A stretch of 64,000 nt of DNA from Lineolata rhizophorae (taxonomy: Eukaryota; Ascomycota; Dothideomycetes; Lineolatales; Lineolataceae), in contig MU001681.1 of assembly GCA_010093515.1 (NCBI GenBank), positions 139,956 through 203,955 of the forward strand. The letters are read 5' to 3'. The position numbers and the translations under genes are program-made. Of the stretch, positions 45,482-56,977 are shown one piece after another (positions within the stretch are counted from its first letter, which is position 1; each line of letters begins with the position of its first letter). Under the pieces are notes generated by a model. That model was not told where the DNA came from. It saw nothing but the letters and a program-made list of their open reading frames with translations, and did not search any database.

Positions 45482-48175
45482 GCTCGCAGCCCGTGGCCGC
45501 CGAGGGCCGGGTGTCTCGTGAAGCTATACAGCGGACAGGTACGAGGGGGGGTGCGCTCGTCGGGTTGGTGGTTGTGGTAATGTTGGTCGACGGGAAAGAT
45601 GGCCGCCGTAGTGCGCTCTCATCTCATGGGCCCTTTTTCGTTCGTGTTATCTGGTTGTCCAGGGCAGAGAGCGGGCGTGCGGACTACGCTGCTGTTATGT
45701 ACGCGTTCGCTCCGTGCTGCAAGAGCCGGTCTGTCTCGACCCGAGGCTGTGGTTACCCGCAGTCCCTGCTTTCGTCCAACCTCTTTTTCTTTTCAGTTCA
45801 GTTCCCTTCTCGGACGCGGTTGCATCGCCCAAAACACCACCAACGCGGTCAAGAGGGTTCTGTCAGCAGCGGGCTGCCCCTCTCGGCGCTGCTACGGCAC
45901 ACCCCCCAGCCCAGGGCTCTTTTCCCCCTGAACCCCAGTCAGCCCAGTACCTCGAGACCTTGTCTCTCTGTCTCTCCTGCTCTGTCCGTCTGTCTCTCTT
46001 GTCTCGAGTCGGTCCACCAATTCCAGAAACGCGCCAGAGAGAGGGCCTGACGAAAAGGTCCACCGGGCTGCAAATCACCGGCCGGCGCCTCACACGGGCC
46101 ATACCCGAGGTGCCGGGGCCGATCGAAATTGAGCGGGGCGGGCTATGTCCTGTATAGGCACATACATACTACGTACATACGTATGTACATCCGGGCGGCG
46201 GCAAGCGGCACGGCACCGATCGCGCAGAAAAAAAAGGAATGGGAAGAGAGGGCTGCCGAAACCGGGGGGGGAGCCCTCAACACGAGGGCCGTGCAGGTCT
46301 GTAACCACCTAAGGCCGCACGTCGGGGGGGGTTGTTGCGCGGGCTATGCCCAGTCTGGCACTCTGCTGTCCGGCAGCGCGAGAAGGCGGGCCTTTTTGGA
46401 ATTCATCACGCATCGTCCCCGGCCATAGCTAGGTACTACGTTCGTCCGAGTCTCCGCAGCAGGCACGAGGCACGACGGACGGACGTAGTATGTCGGTATG
46501 TGTACGGTGCAGGCGGAGGAGCATGATCTCCCTCTACCTGTCGCACATACCCTACTCCATACGTACGTCCGCACCCTCATTCCACCTCGCCCCGCCCACT
46601 CTTGGCCTCCCTCTCCTCTCCTCTCCCTCTCCCGCCCATGTCCCTGCCCATCTGCGCAGCCCGCCGGCCCATCACGCCCGCCAGCCGCGCCGCGCCACGC
46701 CCTCCCCAAATCCCTACTAGCCCCGCCGCAGCCCGGCCGGCCCTTCCGACCGCTCCTCTGCCCACCCGCGGGCGCCGGACCAAGCTTCCCCGGCCGAGGC
46801 GCCGGCGCCCGGAACGCAGCGCCGCCCGGGCTGCGCGAACGCGCGAGCGCTTTGACGCCGGCATGTGTGTGTCGGTAGGCTTCCGACGAAAAGGGCCGGT
46901 CCGAGGCAGGCGGCGCGGCGCGGCGCGGCGCGCGTGCACGTGTGGGTCTTGTGGCGCCTGTCAAGGGCGGGTTTGGGAGCCGAGGGTGGAGGAGGGGGAG
47001 AGGGGGGAGGGTGCTGGGTTGGGGATTGCTGCCGAGCGTGATACTTGGACTGCGGAGTATGTAGGTACGCAGTTATGTGCCTAGGTAGGTAGGTAGGTAG
47101 GCAGGTAGGCGGAGCGTTCGAGCATCCATGCAACGAAGCCTCACTCGTTCTTCAAGGAGGGGGCATGCGATTGCGAGTGCTGGGAGGCCGCACTGAGCAC
47201 GACAAGCATGCTTTTGTCCCGGCCGCGCGCGTTTTCAGCTCGCCAAATCACAGCTCAAAGTCAAGCGTAGTAGGTATAGGTAGATACACAAAAAGCTCTT
47301 CCCACCGCCCTTGCATCGTCCCCGCGGACCGAGCCTCGCACGCGCCTCCGACTGGTCGCCCTTCCCCGCGGACCCACGAACAGGGGGTTGGGGTGGTGTG
47401 GCTCTCTGCTGAAGTTGGTCCCGGGCAGGCCAGGGTACGTACATGTATTAGTATGTATGTAGGTATGTAGGTAAGGCCCCACGAGTCAGTCGGGCTGCCG
47501 GGCTAGGGGCCCGAGGCCCGCGGCGCGAGCGCCCAGGGTGGGTTACTTATCTCCAGCTGCGTGCGTAGCACGTTCCTACGCATGTAGCCCGGGCGACTTC
47601 GCACTTCTACTGCGTAGGAAAGAAAGGGAAGACAAACAAAAGGCGCAAGGGTTCGAACCGAGCGAGGCTTTTCGGCCGCATACCAGCCAGCCCGGCAGAC
47701 GGTTTCTTCGCCTCCCCCCGGCTTGCCGGGCGTCCGGGTGGCAGGCGCCGAGGCCTGGCCTCGAGGTACGGCGTGTAGCCGCATGCAGGCCTGCAGGCCC
47801 CGGCTCTCTCTCTCTCTCTTTTTTCCCTGCAGAAGAACGCCACGGCCCGCGGCTTTTCGTGCTAACTGTGGCGGTCGGGCGGCCGGTTAGGACGGTTCTG
47901 GGCCATGGGCGCAGCAGCCGACGACCTCTTCCTGCTTGCTTGATAGGCGAGGAGAGCAGAAAGATAGCTGGCCCGGTGAGCTGACTCTTGCGTTCGATTG
48001 GAGTGGGACCGCGGCCGGGTTTAAAGAAGCTTCGCGACGACGTCGGGCTTTTGTGAAACGGCGAGGTTGTCCTCCCTAACGCCCGTTGGATTCTGTTTCG
48101 TCGTCGTTGCTGTTGTCGCTTTTGAGAGCGCATTGGAGGTTTCCGTGACATCGCCGGCGCGGAGCGAAACTGCCC
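45482..48175. other. 2.7 kb divergent promoter region between receptor and permease
   Basis: No coding signal was recognised; the open frames are compositional. It contains CT-rich tracts (about 45960-46010), TACGTACATACGTATGTAC clusters (46160-46190), a TAGG tetranucleotide tract (47082-47109) and further TATGTAGGTATG units near 47450-47475. It is long for a bidirectional promoter. Confidence 0.5.
47082..47109. repeat. TAGG tetranucleotide tract
   Basis: About seven TAGG/CAGG units in the intergenic region, next to a GCGGAGTATGTAGGTACG sequence related to the dispersed TACGGAGTAC element. Confidence 0.85.
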
Positions 48176-48375
48176 ATGGAGCTGTCGAATTCGATCGAGC
48201 CAGCGACCAATGGTGACAAGAGCATGTCACAGGAGGGCTACGCCGTCTCGTCGCCGCCGTCGGAGGAGAGCAGCAATGTCGCCTGGAAGCGGCAGGTTCT
48301 CGACGTACGTCTTGTCCCATTTCTGCAGCCATTGGCTTTTCCGCTGGCTCCCACTACTACCGTCTGCGCGTGCGC

Positions 48376-48410
<35 letters not shown>

Positions 48411-50519
48411 GCTGATATCCGTAATGCCCGCTCCGCCTGCAGCGATTCCTCGGCCTGAAGCCAGCCATTGCCTTCGGGCTCACGCTGCAACTGTCGTGGG
48501 AAGCCGCCGCCGCGGGATTCCAGGCAGGCCTCGTGAACGGCGGCCCGGCCGCCATCGTCTGGGGCATGTTCTTGGTTGGGTTCGGCGCGACGGCCATCTC
48601 GATATCGCTGGGCGAGATGGCCTCGATGTAAGCACGGAACTCCCCCTTCTTCCCCCCCATCCGAAGCTGCTGTGGACGGGGCCGAGGGACAGCATTGGTG
48701 ACGAGAATGACAACAGAACTCCGACCGTCGGGGCCCAGTATCGATGGACGGCCAGCTATGCGCCGAGGGTCATGTCGCCCAATTTCTGGGGTTTGATCCA
48801 AGGTATGTCTTGTTGATCGGCGCCTTCCGGCCCTTACCCCGTCGCCACATTGCGATTCGTTTTGCTCACGCTTTCCGCCAACTCGACAGGATGGTTGACG
48901 GTACGTCGTCGTTCGCATCGTTCCTGCAATGACAGTACATACATACATGCAAGCCACATCGGGCGCATCGAGGCATTCGAATCGCTTCCAACCGCCTCGT
49001 CCCCTTCGCTCTCCGCGATCACTTCGAGACCCCTCTCTTTCCTGACCCCAGCCTGTAGGTTTTCGCGTGGATGGCCACCAGCGCCGCGGCCTCGTTCCTC
49101 ATCGCCGGCCTGATCATGGCCCTCATCATCCTCAACAATTTGACCTACGTACCGGAGCGGTGGCACGCCACGCTGCTGACCTGGGCGGTGCTGCTGATTC
49201 CGTTCGCCTTCAACATCTTCGCCCGCAAGCTGCTAGCGCCCATCGAGATCGTCGGCGGCGTCATGCACATCATCTTCTTTGTGATTACCGTCGTGACACT
49301 GTGCGTGACGGCGCCCAAGAGCTCGGCCGAGTTCGTGTTCACCCAGGGCGACCCGGGCATCAGCGGCTGGAATAATGCCGGCATTAGCTTTAGCATCGGC
49401 TTGCTTACGAGCGTCTTTTCCATCCAAGGTTTGTCCAGAAAGAAAGAACGAGGATAAACTTTTTGGGAGATTTTCAACGCTAATTACGTTCCTTTTTTTC
49501 CTGCAAGGCTTCGACGGGGTCCTCCACATGAGTAAGACTACCCATCGCCCAAGGAATATCCCCCGCCACTAACCCCCTTCTCCGCAGGCGACGAAGTCAA
49601 AGAAGCCCCCAAGAAAGTCCCGCAGAGCATGGTGTGGGGCACCGTCATGAACAGCGTGGTGGCCTTCGCCTTCGTCGTCTGCCTGCTCTTCACCATCGGC
49701 GACATCGACCGCGTCACCTCGTCGGCGACTGGCTACCCCATCATCGAGATCTACTACCAGGCCACCAACTCGAAGGCCTGGACCACCGTTCTCGGCCTCA
49801 TGATCATCGTCCCGGGCCTCGTCTCGCTGTTCAGCATCCTCGCCTCCGTGTCGCGCCTCTCGTGGGCCTTTGCACGCGATGGCGGCATGCCCTTCTCGCA
49901 CTTCTTCGCCCACGTAAGCGATCCCCCGTTCCCCTTGCCCCCCCCCCCCCAATTCCCACCTTTTGCCCCTTTCCAAGCGCCACCGCAACGACCCAGCTCG
50001 CATCTAACAGCTCGCGGCGCGACGCTCGACCAGGTGCACCCGACGCTGCGCATCCCGCTGCGGTCGCTCGGCCTCGTCACGGCGGTGGTGGTGATCCTGA
50101 CCCTGGTCAACATTGGCTCGACGACGGCCTTCTACGCGATCCTGTCGCTGTCGACGCTCACCCTGTACGTGTCGTACATGGTGCCGGTCCTGTTCTTCAC
50201 GCTGCGCAAGCTGTCGTCGCGGCGGCCCGCGCTCGGCGTCTGGAACGTGGGCCGCTGGGGGCTGCCCGTCAACTGCTTCGCCCTCGTCTACGGCCTGTAC
50301 ATGATCGTCTTCTTGCCCTGGCCCCCGATGCAGCCCGTCGACGAGGAGAACATGAATTACTCGGGGCCCGTGCTCGGCTTCGTCTTGTTGCTGAGCCTGC
50401 TCGATTGGTTCGTCAGCGGGCGCAAGAGGTTTAGTATGGTGGATAGGCCCGGGGAGTGGACGGTGGAGCATCAGAGGGAGGCGCAGGAGGAGGAGCAGCG
50501 GAGCGAGAAGAATGAGTAG
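48176..50519 (+). CDS. APC-superfamily amino acid/choline/GABA-type permease
   Basis: Eight exons: 48176-48304, 48443-48627, 48717-48802, 48890-48900, 49059-49428, 49508-49531, 49588-49913 and 50034-50519. Phases close; 538 aa. A plasma-membrane (or vacuolar) secondary transporter with about 12 helices. Family marks: RFLGLKPAIAFGLTLQLSWE at TM1, FGATAISISLGEMASITPTVGAQYRW (across a splice), PNFWGLIQGWLTVFAW (joined through an 11-nt exon), SIQGFDGVLHMSDEVKEAPKKVPQSM (across splices), and SRLSWAFARDGGMPFSHFF. The C terminus is hydrophilic (EEEQRSEKNE). These blocks match yeast Uga4/Hnm1-like permeases (GABA, choline, polyamines) better than general amino acid permeases. Substrate cannot be told from sequence. 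The first intron carries a (GA)16 microsatellite. Confidence 0.9.
48378..48409. repeat. (GA)16 microsatellite in permease intron 1
   Basis: A perfect GA dinucleotide run of about 16 units inside the first intron (48305-48442), so length changes would not affect the protein. Confidence 0.9.
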
Positions 50520-52849
50520 GTGGGCTTTGCTGGGGCGGGTTGAGTTGGGGGGGTGGGCTTTATGCGTATGATCGCACGATGACGATGCTTGCACTGCCTT
50601 TTCATGAGCGCCTTTTTTTTTTGGGCTTTTTTGGGCGCTTTTTTTTTTTTCTTTTTCTCGGCTTCCTAGCAAAGATTGATTCCATCTGTGTCAAAGAAGA
50701 CAATTGAGACGACGTCTAATCTATGAGTACGATTTTTGAAAAGGAAAGCGGCGTCACGCAAAGGCCCAGCAGTCTTACGTAGTCTCCAATGTTGGCGTAT
50801 AATCCTCATCTATTTCTTGGGCGAAATAATTTGTTTTCCCTATGACCCTAGTCTTCTGCCGTCCACCCCTGTTTGGGGAACTTTAACCAGGGGTAGAGTC
50901 AATGGCGATAACTTCTACGTCTTTCGATCGACGACGGTGGTTGATAGAACCTCCAAAATCAACAAAACATGCAGTAGCGGAAACATGTTTAACACTATAC
51001 CAAGTAGGCTGGCGAACTTCGTAGCGAACTGGACGCACCTAATAGGTCAGGCCCCCAATAGGTCAAATTGCCACTTTGGAGGAAAAGACACTATACAACA
51101 AGAGGTACTGTGACTTGGGCCGGGTCAGTTCTAGAATACGAGAGTTATTCCCCCAGAAGCGGAAGGCGCTGACGAAAATGTGCTAGAGGAGAGACGCGTG
51201 CTACGCAAAAACAGCCAACTAACGTTTGAGCTCGATATTCTTTTTTTTTTCCAGCTAAAGCAGCTTGACTCTAAGAGTTCCCCTGGGTCCTGCCACAGTG
51301 TGGTTCACAAATCAGTTTCTTTTCTCCCGAGTATTTGGCTTATTTGCTTTGATTTAATTTGAATAGCAAGTACCATGAGACTTTTCAACGTGTTTACTTT
51401 CTACCGGGGTTTCTTGATTTGCCTTGCCTCGCTTATTCGGCTCGAATTCGAGTTATTCAAAGCCAATAATGCGAAAACTTGAGCAACAGAACGCCTTCTA
51501 TCAGTTAGATCTTGCACTGTTATAGAAGCAATATGCCAGGGCATGTCCTAGGGCGCTACCAGCGGAGGAGGCGGCATTAGTCGTTTTCGGTGGCCAAAGT
51601 TGCGGACTCGTCGACATTCAATATAAGGGAAGAATTGGGCGGCTTTTAGATCTGAAAAGAAGACTATAATATATTGCATCCGCTAATTGAACTCCTTGGT
51701 ACTCCGTCAAGCAAGGTAGCTGTACAGGAGCAGCCGTAAAGATGTCTTAAAGAAGCCACGGCTAGGAAAATCTTGATGGCGTCACATTGTGCAGGATCTG
51801 TGACTTCCACGGGCCAGGAGAAGCACATGCTAAGCTGTCCAGCTTGAAGATCCGTCCTCGGCTTCAAAGAACCTCTATGAACGTTAGTACTAAGATAGGT
51901 TGGTACACCGTAGTCGATAGTCAGGGGGATCATTTGGCAATTACGAGAGATTATTCTAGTTATAATCATAATCGAAGCCGAAGTTTGATTATATAATTGT
52001 AATGATAGTGTTCAAATAAGGATGCGGAGGCCGAGAATGATAGTACGTGAAATAAGAACACTAGAAACAGTCAAGAGAGCATGCCTCCAATGACCTACAT
52101 AGCCTCACTTTACTAGGCGACTATAATCGCCATCATAATTTGATATAAAGACCAATACATGATTACGAATCATGTTCATAATCACCTATATGATTTAGTT
52201 ATCGACCACACTTGGCTGGCAACCCTCCAGAAGCTTCGAGCTCGATCAAGCGCTCATTGACAGTTGTCTATTCTATTGTGGAGGCAGTTGTTTCTTTAAG
52301 ATCTCATCGCTACATGCTAACCTACTCTATGCTAGACAATATGTTCTCAGCCGGTAAACAGTAGCTTACGAGTCGAAAGCCACGCAAGCTGCCACTGGCC
52401 GATCTTGCCGGTCCAGCCGACACGAGTCCCAATGTCACGATATGTGCATTTGCTCTTTCATCTTTCTCGGCCGCCTTCGTTGGATCAGGTTCTTTGGGAG
52501 GTACTTGGGGATATGCACATTTTCTCTGGGGCCTAAGCTCGTATTATCGTCTGAATAAGTCGAGACTACCGATACGCTTCGCGGGCATATACAGCGATTG
52601 GTACGAGATTATACTTTAGGCGAGCCAGTATTTTACTGATTTGAATGAGAGTTGTAGTCTGCATATAGCATACGATTGCTCCTTAAGACATATTCGGGAC
52701 TACGAGAGCCCACAGGGTCTAGAAAAGAGGAAACTAGAGCTAAATATATCAGTGCTCAAATTGCTCACATGCAAATTCTGATACATCAGCCATAATTATC
52801 AGGCGCTCAACAGCGTTCGAATCGTTCCGTAATCGACAGAGGCCTCGCT
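50520..52849. other. 2.3 kb AT-rich spacer
   Basis: After T-runs near 50615-50655 (permease 3' flank) the DNA turns AT-rich with frequent stops in all frames. I see no domain. A short imperfect hairpin (ATGATT ACG AATCAT) lies near 52158. It could be decayed repeat DNA, but I recognise no element. Confidence 0.5.
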
Positions 52850-54679
52850 TCAAACGGGCTTTAGCTCTACCACTGGCCCGGACCTGTCGCAAATGAACCA
52901 ATCCGTTAACTGATACTCGTCCTTTCTGTCCCTGCCCCACTCCTCATCCTTCCCACCACCTTCCGGCTCGTTCTCGCCGAACTTAGCGGGCAACCTCATG
53001 TCAAACTCGAGCAGCAGCCTCGCCAGGGTGATCTTTAGCTCCATCATCGCCATGTTCTTCCCCAGACAACCTCTAATCCCGATGCTGAACGGGCAATGCG
53101 CGGCATGCGCCATCCGGACGTCCTCGGCGCTCGGCCACTCGCCCTCCTTCTCCGCCGGGATCCACCGCTCCGGCATGAACTTGTACGGCTCCGGATAGTA
53201 CTTCTCCGAGTGATGGATCGCAAAGGCGCCGACGCCGACGGTCGTCCCGGCGGGGATGTGATATCCGTCGATGTCCATGCCGCCCGGCAGCACCTCGCGC
53301 GGCAGGTCGCTGGGCACGGCCGGCGCGATGCGCAGCGCCTCATCGATACACGCGACCATGTACTTGCACCCGTTGAGCACGGGGCCGCCCCTGACCTCCT
53401 CGGGGGACGCGAACGCGGCGCGCACCTCGCGCGTGGCCTCCTCTAGGGCGCGGGGGTTGCGCGTCAGGTAGAAGATGGCGGCGGCGAGCGTGGTGGAGAC
53501 GGTGTCGGAGCCCGCGGCGATGAGCAGCGAGGCGTCGGCGTGAAGCTCGCTGTACGAGAAGCCCCGGCCGGTCTCTGGATCTTTGGCGTGTAGGAGGTAG
53601 TGTGTGCTGTCCTTGCGTGCGATTTGGCTCTTCTCGTCGAGGGAGTTTTCCTCCTCGATGCGCTCCCGTAGTTGCTTGTCCGCGTACTCGTAGTACTTGA
53701 CGTTGTCGCGGGCTGGCTTGCCGCCAATGACTTTCATGAGAGGCGAAGCAACAATGCGGTTAAAAACCCAGGCGATGGGCATGTGGCAAAGCTGAGTACA
53801 TGTATGTTAGTTCGAGGGCGTGCAACAGGACCGCAGGCCGGACAAGATGAGACTGACACTGTGAGTGAACCTCGACCCACTTAGGAGCAACGACGGCACA
53901 ATTCGATGCTCATCGCTTTCGAGGCAGTCAAACTTGCGCCCGAATGCTAGAGTTCCCATGACATCGAAGCTGTACCAATTCATCAACTTGCCCATATCCG
54001 CGCGAGCCCAACCGCTGTCGCCGCTCTCCTTGCTTTTCTCGCGGATGATCCGAAATAGGGTCTCGAGGTTCTGATTGACGAACTGCTCCGCACTACGCAC
54101 CGCACTCTCCGAAAAGGCGTGGGATAGCACGCGGCGCCGAGCGGCGTGCTCCATTCTGTCGATCGTGCTATGAGTGCTCTGGCTGCCGGTGGCAGCGTCC
54201 ATAGTAAGGTACATCTTGGCTTTTTGAACATTGGCATTCTTGGGCAAGTAAATGGAGCGTAGGGCTGTGTCGGTTGTGAACGAGAGCTCATTGGGGCCAT
54301 TGCGAACAATGGGGCCTGCGTAAAAAAAATGATAAGTTAGTTTGTTGAAGTCGGTGGTATATTCGTCAGTGGCACTTGTGTGTACCATATTTCGCATGCG
54401 CCCAGGTTAAATACAGGTGCCGCTTCCCGCTGATGGCCCAAAACACGTGAGTCCACCCGGAGATCTTGTTCAAAAACGGGCCGGGTATCTTGGCAAGCGG
54501 ATGTAGCGTGACGCGGTAGACGGATAGGCTCAATTGCTGGACCATAAATGCATAAGTATTCGTGTCAAACAAACACAGGACAGACAGCTTACGTATAATA
54601 CAGCATATGCCACCAATAGCAAGACCCATTCGCCGGCAGATATCGAGGCCGCTTTTGCGACCAAGTCGTTTAATTTCAT
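52850..54679 (-). CDS. Cytochrome P450 monooxygenase
   Basis: Four exons: 54593-54679, 54386-54536, 53858-54315 and 52850-53791; 545 aa, the normal length. The first exon encodes an N-terminal anchor (MKLNDLVAKAASISAGEWVL then LLVAYAVLY) and joins QLSLSVYRVTLHPLAKIPGP, the usual Pro-rich hinge of microsomal P450s. The 56-bp intron 1 (GTAAGC..TCCAG) shifts the frame, so the open read-through frame upstream is not the real N terminus. Core motifs: I-helix AGSDT at about 325-329, ExxR as EALR at 383-386, PERW at 439-442, and the haem loop FSIGIRGCLG with Cys at about 474. The exon 3 end is the least certain (GTCAGT donor, giving FTHSLCHMPIAW). It uses O2 and NADPH (via CPR) at the ER; substrate unknown. 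It looks like a fungal secondary-metabolism or detoxification P450; clan not assigned. Confidence 0.9.
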
Positions 54680-56977
54680 TTCTAAATTTCTCCGCGGTGT
54701 TCAACAGGCTTTGGGGCGATAGAGCTTGAAGACAGAAGCCGCGAGAGTGTCGAAGAGCAGAAGAAATGCGAATTATAACCAAGTAGGCAGGACTTGATGT
54801 CTTCATATAACAGGGATGAAGCGGGGGTAGTGGCTTCCAAGGTCCGTGGCGCGAAAGACTAGCTTATCGACTGCGGCGTAACCGCGAAGCGGATGCTTGC
54901 AGTTCCAGCATAGGATTACGCATCCCTACAGCAAGCCACAAGCCAAAGCGCGATTCCCACACTTTTTGGGCCCCCCAATGGGTCGTTCCAAGGCCAGCTT
55001 ATTTCGAGAGAGACCAATCACCCCCGTCCTTGGAATTCTGCGCTGACATTAGGCCCGAAAAAGATATCTCTAAAGCTAATAAGATTCCTAAACAACCTTC
55101 GAAGGATTCTTGACATATTGTTGGAAATGGAACGCGACAAATGCCGGTCATCGCGACGAAACATTGAGCCGCCGCAACTGCAAATTGCGACCTACATTGC
55201 CATTCGCAGGCTTCGGCAAACCTGACAAAAAGCAAAATTACACAGGACTCTTGTCACCTGCATTAGCCAGCGAACCACTGCAAGAACTAATTTGCACTAG
55301 CAAACCATATCCCATTCGCAATGGATGTCATTCGTTTTTCCATCGCTCCGCATTGTACGGACCGTGCCGAACGCATAGCTAGCCGCGGTGGGGACGGCTT
55401 CCAGCTGCATTTTGACCACGAACTAAAAGCTTGCCGCGCTGCCGCGCTGGCGCTGTGTCCGCCAGCACCGGAAGTGTGAGAGCGTGGGTCCGAAGATCAA
55501 TATCAAATTTGGTTTGAAGTCACGGAGTACAAAAAGTTCCATCTAGGCTTCGTACGCAGTATGTACGTAATGCAGAAACGCGACATCCGCACGCGGAGGT
55601 GCGAGACCTGTTATGGGTGGCGCGAAATCCGCAAGCGGCAATTGGAACCTCTCGCCGGTAGTTAGAAAGCCACTGCCTACCACGTCGTTTGCCCATGGAT
55701 CGTCGCGTAAGGTCCTGAAACATAGAGAGCACGTAATCTTAGACGAATGAGATACGACAAATGGAGGACGTTAGACCTGCCTTGAAACGCATGGTTGGAG
55801 TGGGGACACAGCTGAAATCTCACGCCGACGACAGCGAGGGGATATACCCACGCGGATACGCCGCACGTCAAGCTGCACATTCTGGACTCATAAGCTGCAA
55901 GCCTGCACATGCGTCGTTCGTCCTTTGGGTTCTTCCTCGGATCCAGGACCAGGAGGGAGGTCAGCACCTAGGAAATAAAGATAAACCAGAGCAGAGGCAA
56001 GAGCATACAGCACGCAGTGCAGGAAAGAGCTCGCAGCATAGGCCAGGGAAGAATATGCGGTAAGCACGGGGAGAGCATGCAGCGTAGGGATTGGACGTGG
56101 CATAGGGAAATAGCATGGGGTCCCCACGTGGCATTGAGATGGCACGCATCGTTGGGAATGGAATGATATCGAGACATCGCTCCCACCGGGGAAGATAACC
56201 CCAACGCTCGTGTCCGTTGAGTCTCTATGTCGCTACGGGAGGCCTCCCTTCCGTAGACGTCGCTCCTGCGGGTTTGACGTATGCGAAGCGCGGCCTCGGG
56301 GCCCGGAGGTTGGGAAAAGAGCGAAGTTGTCTAGCTTATTCGGAGTGCCGTATGTGAAAAGTAAAGACATGCTTACACTAAGGCAGATCAAGACATAGGC
56401 CGACCCATACTTACTACGTAATGGGAAGCCGTAAAGCGGAGTGTAGGCATGTGCTTACACAAAACAAGTTGGAGAGAAGGACTGCTTGGTCAGCTCACAC
56501 GTGCACTAAAGCACGTGATTTGACATCGGGAGCGGCTCCATGTCCAAACCTCATCCTGATCGCAGCTCTGACGTCAATAGGGGGCAGCTCACGACGTCCA
56601 GCAACCGTTGCAGTTCTCGAGTGGGATTCGCAAAACCAAAGCTTGGGTCTCTATCTGATCCACGTGGCGCTTTGCATGAAACGTACGTTGTGGGGGTGGG
56701 GATAAATTAAGAGAAGTGTATTGGCGCGACAGCGATTCTAAATGAACGGCAACCTGGGCTCGCCGGGCCTGCGGGGAGCACATCCGCTTCAAGCTAACAT
56801 GCAAATCTTTCGTTAGGGAAGATACGGTTACTCACGCGAGAAGAAATTTGAAAAAATTTGAAAAAATTTTTTTTTTGAGACATTTTGCAATCTAAGTTAC
56901 AACCTCACGCTGGCGGGCTTCATGCGACTCGCCAGCGTGCCGGATTATTTGCCATGGGTTCCCCTTTTTTTTATCCT
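54680..56977. other. 2.3 kb spacer between P450 and GMC oxidoreductase genes
   Basis: Mixed-composition DNA without a recognisable gene. It carries an ACGGAGTAC half-element (55522-55530), a duplicated AAATTTGAAA unit (about 56846-56870) followed by a T-run, and the hairpin at 56906-56939 in the 3' flank of the GMC gene. Confidence 0.5.
56906..56939 (-). other. Perfect 10-bp inverted repeat (hairpin) in the 3' flank of the GMC gene
   Basis: CACGCTGGCG (56906-56915) and its exact complement CGCCAGCGTG (56930-56939) are separated by 14 nt. It lies 38 bp past the stop codon of the minus-strand GMC gene, so the transcript would fold a GC-rich stem-loop early in its 3' UTR, followed by an AT-rich stretch. 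Function not known. Confidence 0.75.

Noticed and set aside
54366-54806. Read-through N terminus for the P450 (open frame beginning MKTSSPAYL)
   Set aside because: A GTAAGC..TCCAG intron of 56 bp lies inside it. Removing the intron shifts the frame and gives a proper membrane anchor from the ATG at 54679.
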